Source: Synaphobranchus kaupii (lineage: Eukaryota > Chordata > Actinopteri > Anguilliformes > Synaphobranchidae). Taken from it: a stretch of DNA of 64,000 bases. The position numbers and the translations under genes are program-made. Below the pieces are notes generated by a model. That model saw nothing but the letters and a program-made list of their open reading frames with translations, was not told where the DNA came from and did not search any database. Numbering within the stretch: position 1 is the first letter of the stretch; every line of letters starts with the position of its first letter. The stretch lies in the NCBI GenBank assembly GCA_029718625.1, contig CM056389.1, forward strand, positions 20,679,381 to 20,743,380, written 5' to 3'. Below are positions 1 to 9,519 of the stretch, in pieces.

Positions 1-1077
1 AACCACCAAGAATCTTCCTAGACCTGGCCGCCTGGCCAAACTGAGCAATTGGGGAAGACGGGCCTTGCCCAGGGAGGTGAGCAGGAACCCGGGGGTCACT
101 CTGACAAAGCTCCAGTGTATCCTTGTGGAGATGGGAGAACCTTTCAGAAGATCAACCATCCAGGCAGCACTCCACCAATCAGGCCTTTATGGTAGTGGCC
201 AGACGGAAGCCCCTCCTTAGTAAAAGGCACATCACAGCCCGCTTGGAGTTTGCCAAAAGGCACCTAGAGGACTCTCAAACCATGAGAATCAAGATTCTCT
301 GGTCTGATGAAACCAAAATAGAACTTTTTGGCCTGAATACCAAGCGTCACGTCTGGAGGAAACCAGACACCGCTCATCACCTGGCTAATACCATCCCTAC
401 AGTGGAGCATGGCGGTGGCAGCATCATGATGTGGGGATGTTTTTCAGCAGCGGGAACGGGGCGACTAGTCCTGATAGAGGGAAAGATGAATGCAGCTAAG
501 TACACCGAGATCCTTGAAGAAAACCTGCTCCAGAGCGCTCTGGACCTCAGACTGGGGCGAAGGTTTACCTTCCAACATGACAATGAAGCCACAACAAAGG
601 AGTGGCTTCGGAGAAAGTTTGTGCATGTCCTTGAGTGGCCCAGCCAGAGCCCAGACCTGAATCCAATTGAACATCTGTGGAAAGAGCTGAAAATGGCTGT
701 GTACCGACGCTCCCCATCCAACCTGACGGAGCTTGCAAGGATATGCCAAGAGGACTGGGCAAAAATGTCCAGAAACAAGTGTGCCAAGCTCGTAGCTTCT
801 TTCCCAAGACGCCTTGAAGCTGTAATCGCTGCCAAAGGTGCAGCAACCAAGTATTAGGCTAAGGGTGTGTACAGATATGTAACCCCTAAATAACCTATTT
901 TTGTCAGTAAAATAAAATTGCATATTTTCTAAAAACCTGTTTTCACTTCGTCATTATTGGCTATTGTGTGTAGATGTTTGAGGCAAAAAATGAACTCAAT
1001 CTATTGTAGTATAAGTCTGTAACGTAATGAAACGTGGAGAAGGTGAAAGGGGTGTGCAGACTTTCCGGCTTGACTGT
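1..1077 (+). mobile_element. Tc1/mariner element, 3' part
   Basis: The segment encodes a broken Tc1 transposase. It ends at about 1075 in CTTTCCGGCTTGACTG followed by TA, the layout of a Tc1-type inverted terminal repeat next to its TA target. The left end lies before the window. The stretch 858-1075 is the non-coding tail between transposase and right terminal repeat. Calling it Tc1 rests on the transposase motifs; the exact subfamily is not assigned. Confidence 0.85.
123..857 (+). pseudogene. Tc1-like transposase, broken
   Basis: This is a cut-and-paste transposase of the Tc1/mariner DDE family. Visible motifs are WSDETK (first catalytic Asp, about residue 62), GGGSIMMWGCF, QHDNE (second Asp) and SPDLNPIEHLW (Glu). 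The helix-turn-helix half is read in other frames upstream: matches such as GEPFRRSTIQAALHQSGL lie around 130-190, with a frame change near 195-205, so the annotated start is not the original one. Only 29 residues separate the second Asp from the Glu, where Tc1 transposases have 34. About five residues (15 bp) after DN appear deleted. The frame breaks and the shortened catalytic spacing make activity very unlikely. C-terminal residues run to a TAG at 855-857. Confidence 0.85.
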
Positions 1078-1236
1078 ATATGCACACATACGCACATACA
1101 CACGTTACATTCATTTGACAGACGCTTTTATCCAATGTCCACGTGTGCATGCGTGTGTAACTGTTTGCGCTTGTGTGTGTATGTGCGTGTGCGCATTTCC
1201 ATGCACACTCTAGAGCTTATAGAGCATGGGGAAGCC

Positions 1237-1598
1237 CTGTGTGTGTGAGGCCCTGTGTGTGTGAGGCCCTGTGTGTGTGAGGCCCTGCGTGTGTGAGGCC
1301 CTGTGTGTGTGGCCCTTTTTGTGAGGCCCTGTGTGTGTAAGGCCCTGTGTGTGTGAGGCCCTGCGTGTGTGAGGCCCTGTGTGTGTGGCCCTTTTTGTGA
1401 GGCCCTGTGTGTGTGAGGCCCTGCGTGTGTGAAGCCCTGCGTGTGTGAGGCCCTGTGTGTGTGAGGCCCTGCGTGTGTGTGAGGCCCTGCGTGTGTGTGA
1501 GGCCCTGCGTGTGTGAGGCCCTGCGTGTGTGAGGCCCTGCGTGTGTGAGGCCCTGTGTGTGTGTGGCCCTGTGTGTAAGGCCCTGTGAGCACGTTACC
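1237..1598 (+). repeat. GT-rich minisatellite (GTGAGGCCCT unit)
   Basis: About twenty tandem copies of a 15-16 base unit of the form GTGTGTGTGAGGCCCT, with point changes (GCGTGTGT) and some shortened GGCCCTTTTT copies. It lies in UBL3 intron 1. The open frames on both strands across it are artefacts of the repeat. Confidence 0.95.
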
Positions 1599-1689
1599 TT
1601 CACCTTACAGTTCCTCTTCACTGTAGGCCTCCGGGGGGGGGGGGCACACACAGGCACACACATGCTCCCAAATGCACTCATAAATGCAC

Positions 1690-1987
<298 letters not shown>

Positions 1988-2019
1988 CCTAAATGTCTCC
2001 TTTGTCTCTCCTGCTGCAG

Positions 2020-2128
2020 ATCAACTTGAGGCTCATCCTGGTGAGCGGGAAGACAAAAGAGTTCCTGTTCTCGCCTAACGACTCGGCCGCGGACATCGCC
2101 AAGCACGTGTACGACAACTGGCCAATGG
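2020..2128 (+). CDS. ubl3: UBL3 exon 2 (ubiquitin-like protein 3)
   Basis: UBL3 (membrane-anchored Ub-fold protein) is a small prenylated ubiquitin-like protein that sits on membranes and, in mammals, modifies proteins sorted to extracellular vesicles. This exon begins after a CTGCTGCAG acceptor and ends before a GTGAGC donor. It encodes INLRLILVSGKTKEFLFSPN and continues to the DIAKHVYDNWPM region, the first strands and helix of the ubiquitin fold. The exon ends in phase 1 (one base of the Asp codon), which joins exon 3 in frame. The four exons here give 108 residues. With the roughly nine residues expected from an exon 1 upstream of the window, the total equals the usual 117. Recognition is by near identity to vertebrate UBL3 as I recall it. 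Confidence 0.96.
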
Positions 2129-2867
2129 GTGAGCGCCCGCCTCGCTCTGTGCGCTTCAGGCCCCGAGGTGTACGCCAGTGTGCAGTAATTACTGCTTTAG
2201 TCCAGAGAAACCCACAATATCACCTCAGAGTAAAAGAAATGGTGCTGATAAAATGGCTGCTGTTAATGTATTTTTAAAAAAAAGAAAAAGGAATCACTGC
2301 TTTTTTTGTTGGCTTACAGACCTGCTATCTGTTGCAGTTTATTCCGTTTTTTACCCGTGGTTTTTCTCCCTGAATTTATATGCACGCCGGATAAAAAGAT
2401 CCCCTATCAGTATAAAATTTACTCTGTGATATTTGAGCATGTTGCTTTGTGGGAGGGAGAGAGAGCCGGGAGCTTGTGTCTTATTAAAAACGGTACCCTC
2501 GCCTCGGAAGACGGAGAGATTGTAATTCCAGCAGTGTTTGATAGGAGCATAAGCGTGGTGTTACGGGGAAGTGAAGCTCTCATTAATGCACACAGTCTGG
2601 CTGTAGGCCGTGAGTGTGGCAGGCTGTGCTGTAATGGGCTGTCTGGCCTGGGCCCAGGACGGCCTTACAAAAGCACCTGTTCCGGCCTGACTCCCGTTCC
2701 CCTGTCTGGCGCGTCACCCAGGAGCACGGTCTTCTGGGAAGGGCCTGTCTGCGACCTGCGCACCCGTGCCGCTGGGCCGCCGTGCCACGCCCTGTGTGTG
2801 GCGCAGAGGGGGGGCCGCAGTGTTCGCTGGTTCTTTGAGTTTGAGTCCTTTCAACCAGCAGCCAATT

Positions 2868-3150
2868 TGAGTTAAACCTGCAGACACTGCGGCCCTACAG
2901 GACTGGAGTTAAACCTGCAGACACTGCACGACCTCCAGGACTGGAGTTAAACCTGCAGACACTGCGGCCCTCGAGGACTGGAGTTAAACCTGCAGACACT
3001 GCAGCCCTCCAGGACTGGAGTTAAACCTGCAGACACTGTGGCCCTCCAGGACTGGAGTTAAACCTACAGACACTGCGGCCCTCCAGGACTGGAGTTAAAC
3101 CAGCAGACACCACCGTGACCCTCCAGGACTGGAGTTAAACCTGCACACAC
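2868..3150 (+). repeat. 37-38 bp minisatellite in UBL3 intron 2
   Basis: About seven tandem copies of a unit beginning GGAGTTAAACCTGCAGACAC and continuing TGCGGCCCTCCAGGACT. Unit starts at 2905, 2943, 2980, 3017, 3054 and 3091 give a period of 37-38. Copies differ by scattered substitutions. Confidence 0.95.
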
Positions 3151-3592
3151 TCCAGGACTGGACTGTATCGCCTGTGATGGAGGGAAGCCACAGTTAGGTG
3201 TGGTCACCCCAGGCCACATGTCAGCAAACAGGGTTTATTTATGGAGTGATTTTGGGTGACCAGTTGTCTGTGTTTAACCCGCCTAGCGTGGTACAGGGAG
3301 GCTGACATAACTCTGCCGCACTACAATTTATGCAGTCAAAACAACGTGCTACGTCTGCGATTTTAAGGGTCCCTCTAGCCTAAATCGTTTCAATTGTGTT
3401 TAATTGGTATGAAAGTCCCTTTGGCGAGTGGGTATGATGCTTTCATAGTGCGCTTTGCCTCCAGCTGATCACCGCAGAGCAAAGAAAACGCTGCCGCGGG
3501 GGATAAAAATGGCTCCTGGCTGTAACTACAGGTCAGTGAGAAGCAGTAGAATCTTCCAAATGGAATAAATAATTTTTTGGAGCAGGCGAATA

Positions 3593-3900
3593 CTCGCGGC
3601 ACGAACTGCGCACTCATCTTTTACGCTCGGAACCCGCAGCCGTATCCGTGACCCGTCTGAAGGCTTTTCGACTGCCGAGAACAACGGCACACCTGCGGAA
3701 AAAAACGAGTTTCCTGAGAAATTCCCGTTTCCCGATTCGCGCTCGGAGCGACGGCTCGAAGCCGTCCGGGGCCCGGTTACACGCTCAGCTGTTGGGGTTC
3801 ATCCGCGGGTGAGCTGCGCCTCGGTGACTGAGCGGTTCGCGTTTTCACACGCGCCGCACTCAGATTACAGCCGGTGTTTTATCACCGGAGATCGCATACA
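3593..3900. promoter_or_regulatory. CpG island in UBL3 intron 2, possible alternative promoter
   Basis: By eye this stretch has roughly 35-40 CpG dinucleotides in about 300 bases, while its flanks are CpG-poor. It includes CATCCGCGG followed by GTGAGC (about 3800-3813), which would serve as a splice donor on the + strand. An unmethylated intronic promoter with a non-coding alternative first exon is one reading; a GC-rich repeat is another. No TATA box was seen. Confidence 0.4.
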
Positions 3901-4269
3901 AAAAATGGGCTGGGCCGGGCACAGATGCGGCTTCGCTGATCAAATGAGGCTTGTTTCGTGTCGCCCGCGGTCTCCCCTGACAGACTGCCCTGCCGTTGTG
4001 AGCCGCGTCCATGTTCTGAATGCACAATTGTACCCATGAATCTCTCGTTTGTAACCTCCTGCCTCAATTCAGGAGAGTTTATGCAGGTGGACTGCAGGAG
4101 CCCGGTCAACCAGAAGGGGGCGCCGCTGTGGCTTGTCCCTTCCTTCCCGGGTGATGTCATGGCAGATTATACGTCACCCTGCGGGGCTGACGGCCGGATT
4201 CGACACGGTCAGGATTCAGTACCAGGTCATGGGGCTGAATGGTGTTTGTGCCGTGTGATGGATTAGCGA

Positions 4270-4385
4270 TCTGTCCAGGGGGTAGTCCTGCCTCTTGTCC
4301 GGTGCATGCTGGGATAGCCCCCCACCAGCCCCCATCCCGCGAACCTGACCAGGAATAAGCGGGTTAGATAATGGATGGATGGATC
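4270..4385 (+). repeat. Dispersed-repeat 3' tail (L2/SINE type)
   Basis: The segment GTCCGGTGCATGCTGGGATAG followed by ACCTGACCAGGAATAAGCGG and an ATGG repeat is the well-known 3' tail shared by fish L2-type LINEs and the SINEs that use them. Only the tail is present. Confidence 0.7.
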
Positions 4386-4880
4386 ATGAGGCCCCTCCAC
4401 ACACAGGAACAGTGTCTTACCAGCATGAGCCCCCAACAGCCCAGTTATATGTAAAAGCGTTGAAGATTGAGCGTTGAGATTTACAGCGGTACTTGATTAT
4501 CACTGGTTGTTGTTTTTATTGTTGGTGAGGTGGGTTTTTTCTTCTTTACTAGGCCCGTTCCTCTTGCTCGCTAAAGGAAGATTAAAGGTCGTACTTTCTG
4601 TCAGTGACCTGAATGAAATTCCACCTTAAAAATACATGCAGTATATTTAAGTGTACACAGACTGAGCCATTGAACAAAACCACCTTTTTATGACATTTAA
4701 TGACTGTGAATCTTTCTAATGCCTCACTTGTCCTTCTCCTGATCCCTCTTTCTCTCGCTTCCTCATCCATCTCCTCTTACTCATCCCTCTTTCTCCCCTT
4801 CCTCCTCATCCCTTTCTCTCTTCTCCTCCTCATCCCTTTCTCTCTTCTCCTCCTCATCCCTCTTTCTCTCCCTCCTCCAG

Positions 4881-4967
4881 ACTGGGAAGAGGAGCAGGTC
4901 AGCAGTCCCAACATTCTCCGGCTCATCTACCAGGGCAGGTTCCTGCACGGCAATGTCACGCTCGGAG
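4881..4967 (+). CDS. ubl3: UBL3 exon 3
   Basis: Reads DWEEEQVSSPNILRLIYQGR then FLHGNVTLG, in phase with exon 2 (first two bases finish the Asp codon) and ending in phase 1 before a GTACGC donor. It supplies the central strands of the ubiquitin-like fold, including the IYQGRFL segment that corresponds to the IFAGKQL strand of ubiquitin. The preceding intron ends in a CT-only tract (4700-4880) that also gives long spurious open frames. Confidence 0.97.
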
Positions 4968-5109
4968 GTACGCTGTCTTCCTCTGCTGCTGTAGAGGGCG
5001 CTGTCTAAACCAGGGCTGGGGAACTCCTGTTCCTGTTTTTTTAATTTCATGCCAACTTCTGCTTTTTATGTAAAAATGTTTTTTTACTAAATATTATTGT
5101 CCTGTCCTC

Positions 5110-5690
5110 TACATTACTATTGGACTGCACTGTGGGTCTGTTCTAAAGACCGTACTGTTGTACTGCACTGAGGGTCTGTTCTAAAGACCGTACTGTTGCA
5201 CTGCACAGTGGGCCTGTTCTAAAGACCGTACTGTTGTACTGCACTGTGGGTCTGTGACTGTACTGTTGTACTGCACTGTGGGTCTGTTCTAAAGACCGTA
5301 CTGTTGTACTGCAGTGTGGGTCTGTTCTAAAGACCGTACTGTTGCACTGCACTGTGGGTCTGTTCTAAAGACCGTACTGTTGTACTGCAGTGTGGGTCTG
5401 TTCTAAAGACCGTACTGTTGTACTGCAGTGTGGGTCTGTTCTAAAGACTGTACTGTTGTACTGCACTGTGGGTCTGTTCTAAAGACTGTACTGTTGTACT
5501 GCACTGTGGGTCTGTGACCGTACTGTTGTACTGCAGTGTGGGTCTGTTCTAAAGACCGTACTGTTGTACTGCAGTGTGGGTCTGTTCTAAAGACTGTACC
5601 GTTGTACTGCACTGTGGGTCTGTTCTAAAGACTGTACTGTTGTACTGCACTGTGGGTCTGTGACTGTACTGCTGTACTGTTCTGAGTCTG
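5110..5690 (+). repeat. 38 bp minisatellite in UBL3 intron 3
   Basis: Roughly fifteen tandem copies of a unit starting CTGCACTGTGGGTCTGTTCT and continuing AAAGACCGTACTGTTGTA. Some copies are shortened by loss of TTCTAAAGAC. The minus-strand open frames here are products of the repeat. Confidence 0.96.
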
Positions 5691-6186
5691 TGAAAAAAGT
5701 GTCCCCTGGAAGGAGTGTTTGATCACATTTGGGAAGCAGCAGTCTGATGTGAACAGATGGGCTGTACAGGAAGGAGGTGTGCCCTTGTAAAGCACACCTT
5801 GAGGTGCGAGATTGCCCCGGTAACAAGGAGGAGGAGGAGGGGCCTGAAGTAGCACTTGTGGAGTCGGAGGAGTGAACAGGAGAATACAGTGAAAGCAGTG
5901 AGAGAGAGAGAGAGAGAGAGACTCTTCCTGGTGGCAGGTACAAAGGCTTCAGGGCCTGTGGGCTCAGTCCCTCCACAAACAGGCTTCCACCCGGAAAACT
6001 TTGGAGGGGAGGAGACATTCCTGGCCGGAGAGGGAAAGTACTTGTGTTTTTGTTTTAGTAGTGCTGCAGACAGTGGCCAGCATGGTGCCTGGGATGGGGC
6101 GGGACAGGATGGGGCGGGGTGAGGGACAGTGCCAAACTGTGTCCCATGTTGGAATAACACACAAGCCACAAGCCTACAAACTAGAG

Positions 6187-6300
6187 CCATCTGTAGGTGA
6201 ACGGGGAACACTCGGTACCCTAGTGGTAGGAAAATGGTGAGCTTTGCTGGGCTGTATGGCCTGTTCTCTTGATCAAGTTACTTTATGTTAGATAACTCAT
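6187..6300 (+). repeat. LINE 3' tail fragment
   Basis: GGTACCCTAGTGGTAGGAAA and GGCCTGTTCTCTTGATCAAG match the non-coding tail of the LINE at 18860-19206, which has the same AATGGCCTGTTCTC motif and a GTTATGTTA end. Only the tail is present. Confidence 0.65.
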
Positions 6301-7180
6301 GAAGCGAGTGTTTGGGGGGGTAAAAAAACTGAACCCTGAAGCGCCTCTCGAAAAAAAAAAAAAAAAATAGAATCCATGCGCTAAACATTATAGGTATATT
6401 TTTTATCTGATGTTAAAAAATATACTACTTTCACATTGTGCGCTTTTATGTGAGCTGTAATGAGATGTAGCGGCGTGCCTGTAGGGCAGGGAAGCCCTCG
6501 TACAGGACGAAGGGTCGCCCTTAAAAACCGCCTCTGTTCGCCCGGAGCGAGAGTGCTCTGGCCTTTTAAACTTTTCCCCACAAGAGACGATGGGGTAAAA
6601 CGCACAAATGCGGCTTTGCTCGAGGCCAGAATGCTGTTTTAATACGCATATCTGAGCCGCTATCTGTTTGTTCATCGTGCGTCACTATACGCTTCTGGCC
6701 TTATAGTCAGGGAAACGGTACTACGTATTGGAGTGTTATGATAAAGCCTGACTCTGCGCTTTTTTTGAACAGTGTAAGCAGTGGCCTGAAAAACACATCA
6801 GTGAACCGCCAGTTTTTGGTTCGTTACTCTACGTGTCGAACATGTGTATCACTGATATTTATGTCTTTGAATTTGAGACATTTTGAACAGGAGATGTGTG
6901 CTATTTTAAAAACACAGAACCAATGCCTGTTTTTCTGACGGGATACAGGTTTAGCGCCTTGCCACCAGAGGCACCTTATTAGGTGGGGGGGGGGGGGGGG
7001 GCGTTAGGGTGATTCCAAGGGCCCTCAAAAAATCTGAGAACATTGGATTTTCTGTGGTGGTGTGGGGCCCGATGTGAGATCTTTTCATGGCGCCCAAAAT
7101 CTGTGGCAGCGCACCTGCTTGTCGTCAGAAGAGAACGTCCTGAAAAAATCACTGATGTTAATGTCTGTCCCTGCTATTTC

Positions 7181-7509
7181 TTAAAGGGGACATGAAGCAC
7201 TTGGTAAAGTGGCTCTGGTTCGTTAGCTTTTTACCTTAATTTAGATATGACCGTGCGTTCAAATCTCTAACCGACCCGTATTTGCTGGAAAAAGAAGTTG
7301 AAATTCATTATTCGTTAAGACCAACCAACCTAGTGACGTCACGACCGCAGTTGGTCCAAGATGGCTGTGCCTTAGTGGGGAAAAAAGCGAATTTCAACTT
7401 CTTTTTCCAGCAAATACGGGTCGGTTTGAGATTTGAACACGCGGTCATATCTAATTTCAGGTAAAAAGCTAACGAACCAGAGCCACCGAGTGCTTCATGT
7501 CCCCTTTAA
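7181..7509. mobile_element. TTAA-flanked foldback MITE
   Basis: The element is bounded by TTAA at 7181-7184 and 7506-7509. Immediately inside, both ends begin AGGGGACATGAAGCAC. The two arms match for about 125 bases, running inward through CTGGTTCGTTAGCTTTTTAC to AGAAGTTGAAATTC, with a five-base TAAAG difference and few substitutions. About 75 bases separate the arms. TTAA duplication is typical of piggyBac-type targeting, but the terminus AGGGG is not the usual piggyBac CCC, so the superfamily is left open. Confidence 0.85.
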
Positions 7510-7629
7510 TGCTGAGCAGGGAGACCTTTACCTTTATAATGCCCACTCAAAAAAAAACAAATCATCCTGTCCTTTATCATCGGGACAAAATGGGAATTGA
7601 TTAGAAATTCAGGAGCATCACGTAACAGT

Positions 7630-7870
7630 GGCAACATGGTGGTGTAGTGGTCAGCACTGCCGCCTCCCAGAAGTACTCCCACTCCCCAAGTTCTCCCCAT
7701 GTCAGGTTAGGTAAACTCCTGCCATTGCCCTTCACCAAGGCACTGGCCTCAGGACTGGAGTTGGTCCCCGGGCGCTGCGCTGTAGCTGCCCACTGCTCTT
7801 TAGTAGTAGTGGTTAGGATGGGTCAAATGCAGAGGACAAATTACCCCACTGGGTCAAAACTTAACGCAAC
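7630..7870 (+). mobile_element. tRNA-derived SINE
   Basis: Starts with ACATGGTGGTGTAGTGGTCAG, a tRNA-like box A region, and ends with GGATGGGTCAAATGCAGAGG then ACAAATTACCCC, a tail common in fish SINEs. The internal part is diverged. Confidence 0.65.
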
Positions 7871-8272
7871 GCAAAGGAAAACATTTGTAACCAGAATGGA
7901 GGCAAGACGTGGTTAAAATAAGGTGGTCTTGTGGGGACAGAAAATGGAGGACGGTTGTTGCGTTCGATGGGCAAAGCGGAGCTGTGGTTCACACCGCCCC
8001 CTGTCGCTCCCCGACTCTGCACCAGACCAGTCTTTATGCGCTTGTCATTTTCCGGTAAGTTCCCTTAAATATGAAAAGCGTGCTGAGCCGGTCCCTGTTG
8101 TTCAGCGGTCTGACCCCCCCCCCCCCCCACTTATTTACGCTGTTTTTTTGGCCAGGTACACCAGTAAAATGTTCAGTGTTAAATCAACTCTTACAGAGTT
8201 TATACGAGTCCACTACTGACCAGAATGGTTTACTCAAATAAACCCTTTTTTTTGCTTTTTGTTTTGTTACAG

Positions 8273-8350
8273 CATTAAAACTTCCCCTTGGCAAGACCAC
8301 AGTGATGCACTTAGTTGCCAGAGAGACGCTGCCTGAGCCGAACTCCCAAG
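8273..8350 (+). CDS. ubl3: UBL3 exon 4
   Basis: Encodes ALKLPLGKTTVMHLVARETL followed by PEPNSQ, in frame with exon 3 and ending in phase 1 before GTAACC. It completes the last strand of the ubiquitin-like fold. Leu replaces the Phe I recall in the human LPFGKTTV segment. Confidence 0.97.
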
Positions 8351-9466
8351 GTAACCGTTTAGGTTTTTATTAGGAAGCCATTTCATGTGTTCTCCATTTA
8401 TTGTGCCTTTACACAACATTGCTCAGTTTTTTCCCTCCTTTTTCGGTTGGCCTGGACTGGAACTCGTTCATACAGCAGTAACTATCCGTCAGTCCAGTGG
8501 AGAAAGCTGAATAATACGTTTATTTACTCAGAAATGCCGCAACATTGGTTACCATTATCATTTTTATATACCAATCAACCAAAGTTAAAAATAATTTTTA
8601 ACCCCTTGGCGCAAATGGCAAATTTCACCTATTTAGGGGTGCTCTGTTTAAGGCTTTATAACTCCAGGTGTGAGCATCACATAAACTTGGTAAATGGCTT
8701 AAATGAAACAAGACTGGTGTACCATTTACAATACAAACTTAGATGTGTTTATTTTCATAATTTAAGTCAAAATAAAGTGCCACAAATGCACTGAAACTTT
8801 AAAAAGAAAATTGTTTTTCTTTAGTTTGCAACAAAATACTGAGAGCTACATAAGTAAAATCAGTAATATATATACATTACCTGGATCATAAACTCTATGT
8901 CCACAAGTTTTTCTAAATCTGATGATATGCAGAACTACTAAAGACTTGACTTGCTGTGAGTTTGTTTGAAGTTGAATATTTCCTTCAAACTGCTCAGTCA
9001 ATCAAAAAAAAAAGAAAAAGAAAGAATCTTGCCAATGCACAGTATAGTGTTTATAGGGATAAGCTTGTTCTTGAATGTTTAAGTAAATTGCATTGCTTTA
9101 CATTACAGGCATTTAGCAGACACTCTTATCCAGAGCGACTGACACAGCTTTTGCATTTTTTCGTTCATTTACAGTTAGGCATTTAGCAGAAGCCTTATTC
9201 AGGGGGACTTACACACTTCACATTTTTACAGTCAACACTATATCTATACATCTATAAAGCTGGACACGTACTGAAACAATTCAGGGGAAATGCCTTGCAA
9301 GGTTCACCAGCTGTGTCCCACCTGGGATTGAAACCTGCAAACCTGCCACCGGGTTATCCACCATGAAATGAGCAATGCACTGATGGGAGGAGTTTGGTGT
9401 GTGGGGGAGAGGAGGGAATTGTGATGTCACACAAATCTCTGACCTCATGCTGTCATTGCCCCGCAG
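8351..9466 (+). other. UBL3 intron 4
   Basis: AT-rich intron with no independent gene. It carries two copies of a dispersed-repeat motif at 9100-9215. The acceptor CCCCGCAG at 9459-9466 lies directly before exon 5. Confidence 0.85.
9100..9215 (+). repeat. Paired dispersed-repeat motif (CATTTAGCAGA)
   Basis: GGCATTTAGCAGACACTCTTAT at about 9109 and GGCATTTAGCAGAAGCCTTATT at about 9178 are two adjacent copies of a short motif widespread in fish genomes. A weaker relative lies at 1106-1135 (GACAGACGCTTTTATCC) and another at 12540-12600. Confidence 0.6.
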
Positions 9467-9519
9467 GTCAGAGAAACCGGGAAAAGACTGGAGAGAGCAA
9501 CTGCTGTTCAATCCTGTAA
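9467..9519 (+). CDS. ubl3: UBL3 exon 5 (C-terminus, prenylation motif)
   Basis: Encodes GQRNREKTGESNCC then SIL and a TAA stop at 9517-9519. The last four residues CSIL form a CaaX-type prenylation box; the preceding Cys gives the CC pair typical of this family, probably for added lipidation. Human UBL3 ends CVIL as I recall it, so the third-last residue differs but the motif is kept. The terminal Leu favours geranylgeranylation by general CaaX rules. The protein is thus expected to be tethered to the inner face of the plasma membrane. Confidence 0.96.

Larger units (their letters stand above)
2129..4880 (+). other. UBL3 intron 2
   Basis: The intron runs from the GTGAGC donor to a strong pyrimidine-rich acceptor (CTCCCTCCTCCAG). 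It holds a 37-38 bp minisatellite (2868-3150), a CpG-rich block (3593-3900) and a dispersed-repeat tail ending in (ATGG)n (4270-4385). The open frame at 2306-2875 has no recognisable domain and looks accidental. Confidence 0.85.
4968..8272 (+). other. UBL3 intron 3
   Basis: Contains a 38 bp minisatellite (5110-5690), a short GA run (about 5900-5921), a LINE tail (6187-6300), a TTAA-flanked foldback MITE (7181-7509), a SINE (7630-7870) and homopolymer runs near 6350, 6985 and 8110. Outside these I see no coding or RNA gene. The acceptor is TTTTGTTACAG before exon 4. Confidence 0.85.

Noticed and set aside
2306..2875. 189-codon open frame in UBL3 intron 2
   Set aside because: No recognisable domain, no splice or promoter context, and it runs into the minisatellite.
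2868..5690. Regular repeats that could suggest a CRISPR array
   Set aside because: The arrays are head-to-tail minisatellites without unique spacers, in introns of a eukaryotic gene.
5143..6018. Minus-strand frames with a repeated VFRTDPHCSTTV-like peptide
   Set aside because: Produced by the 38-bp minisatellite; three overlapping frames stay open equally.
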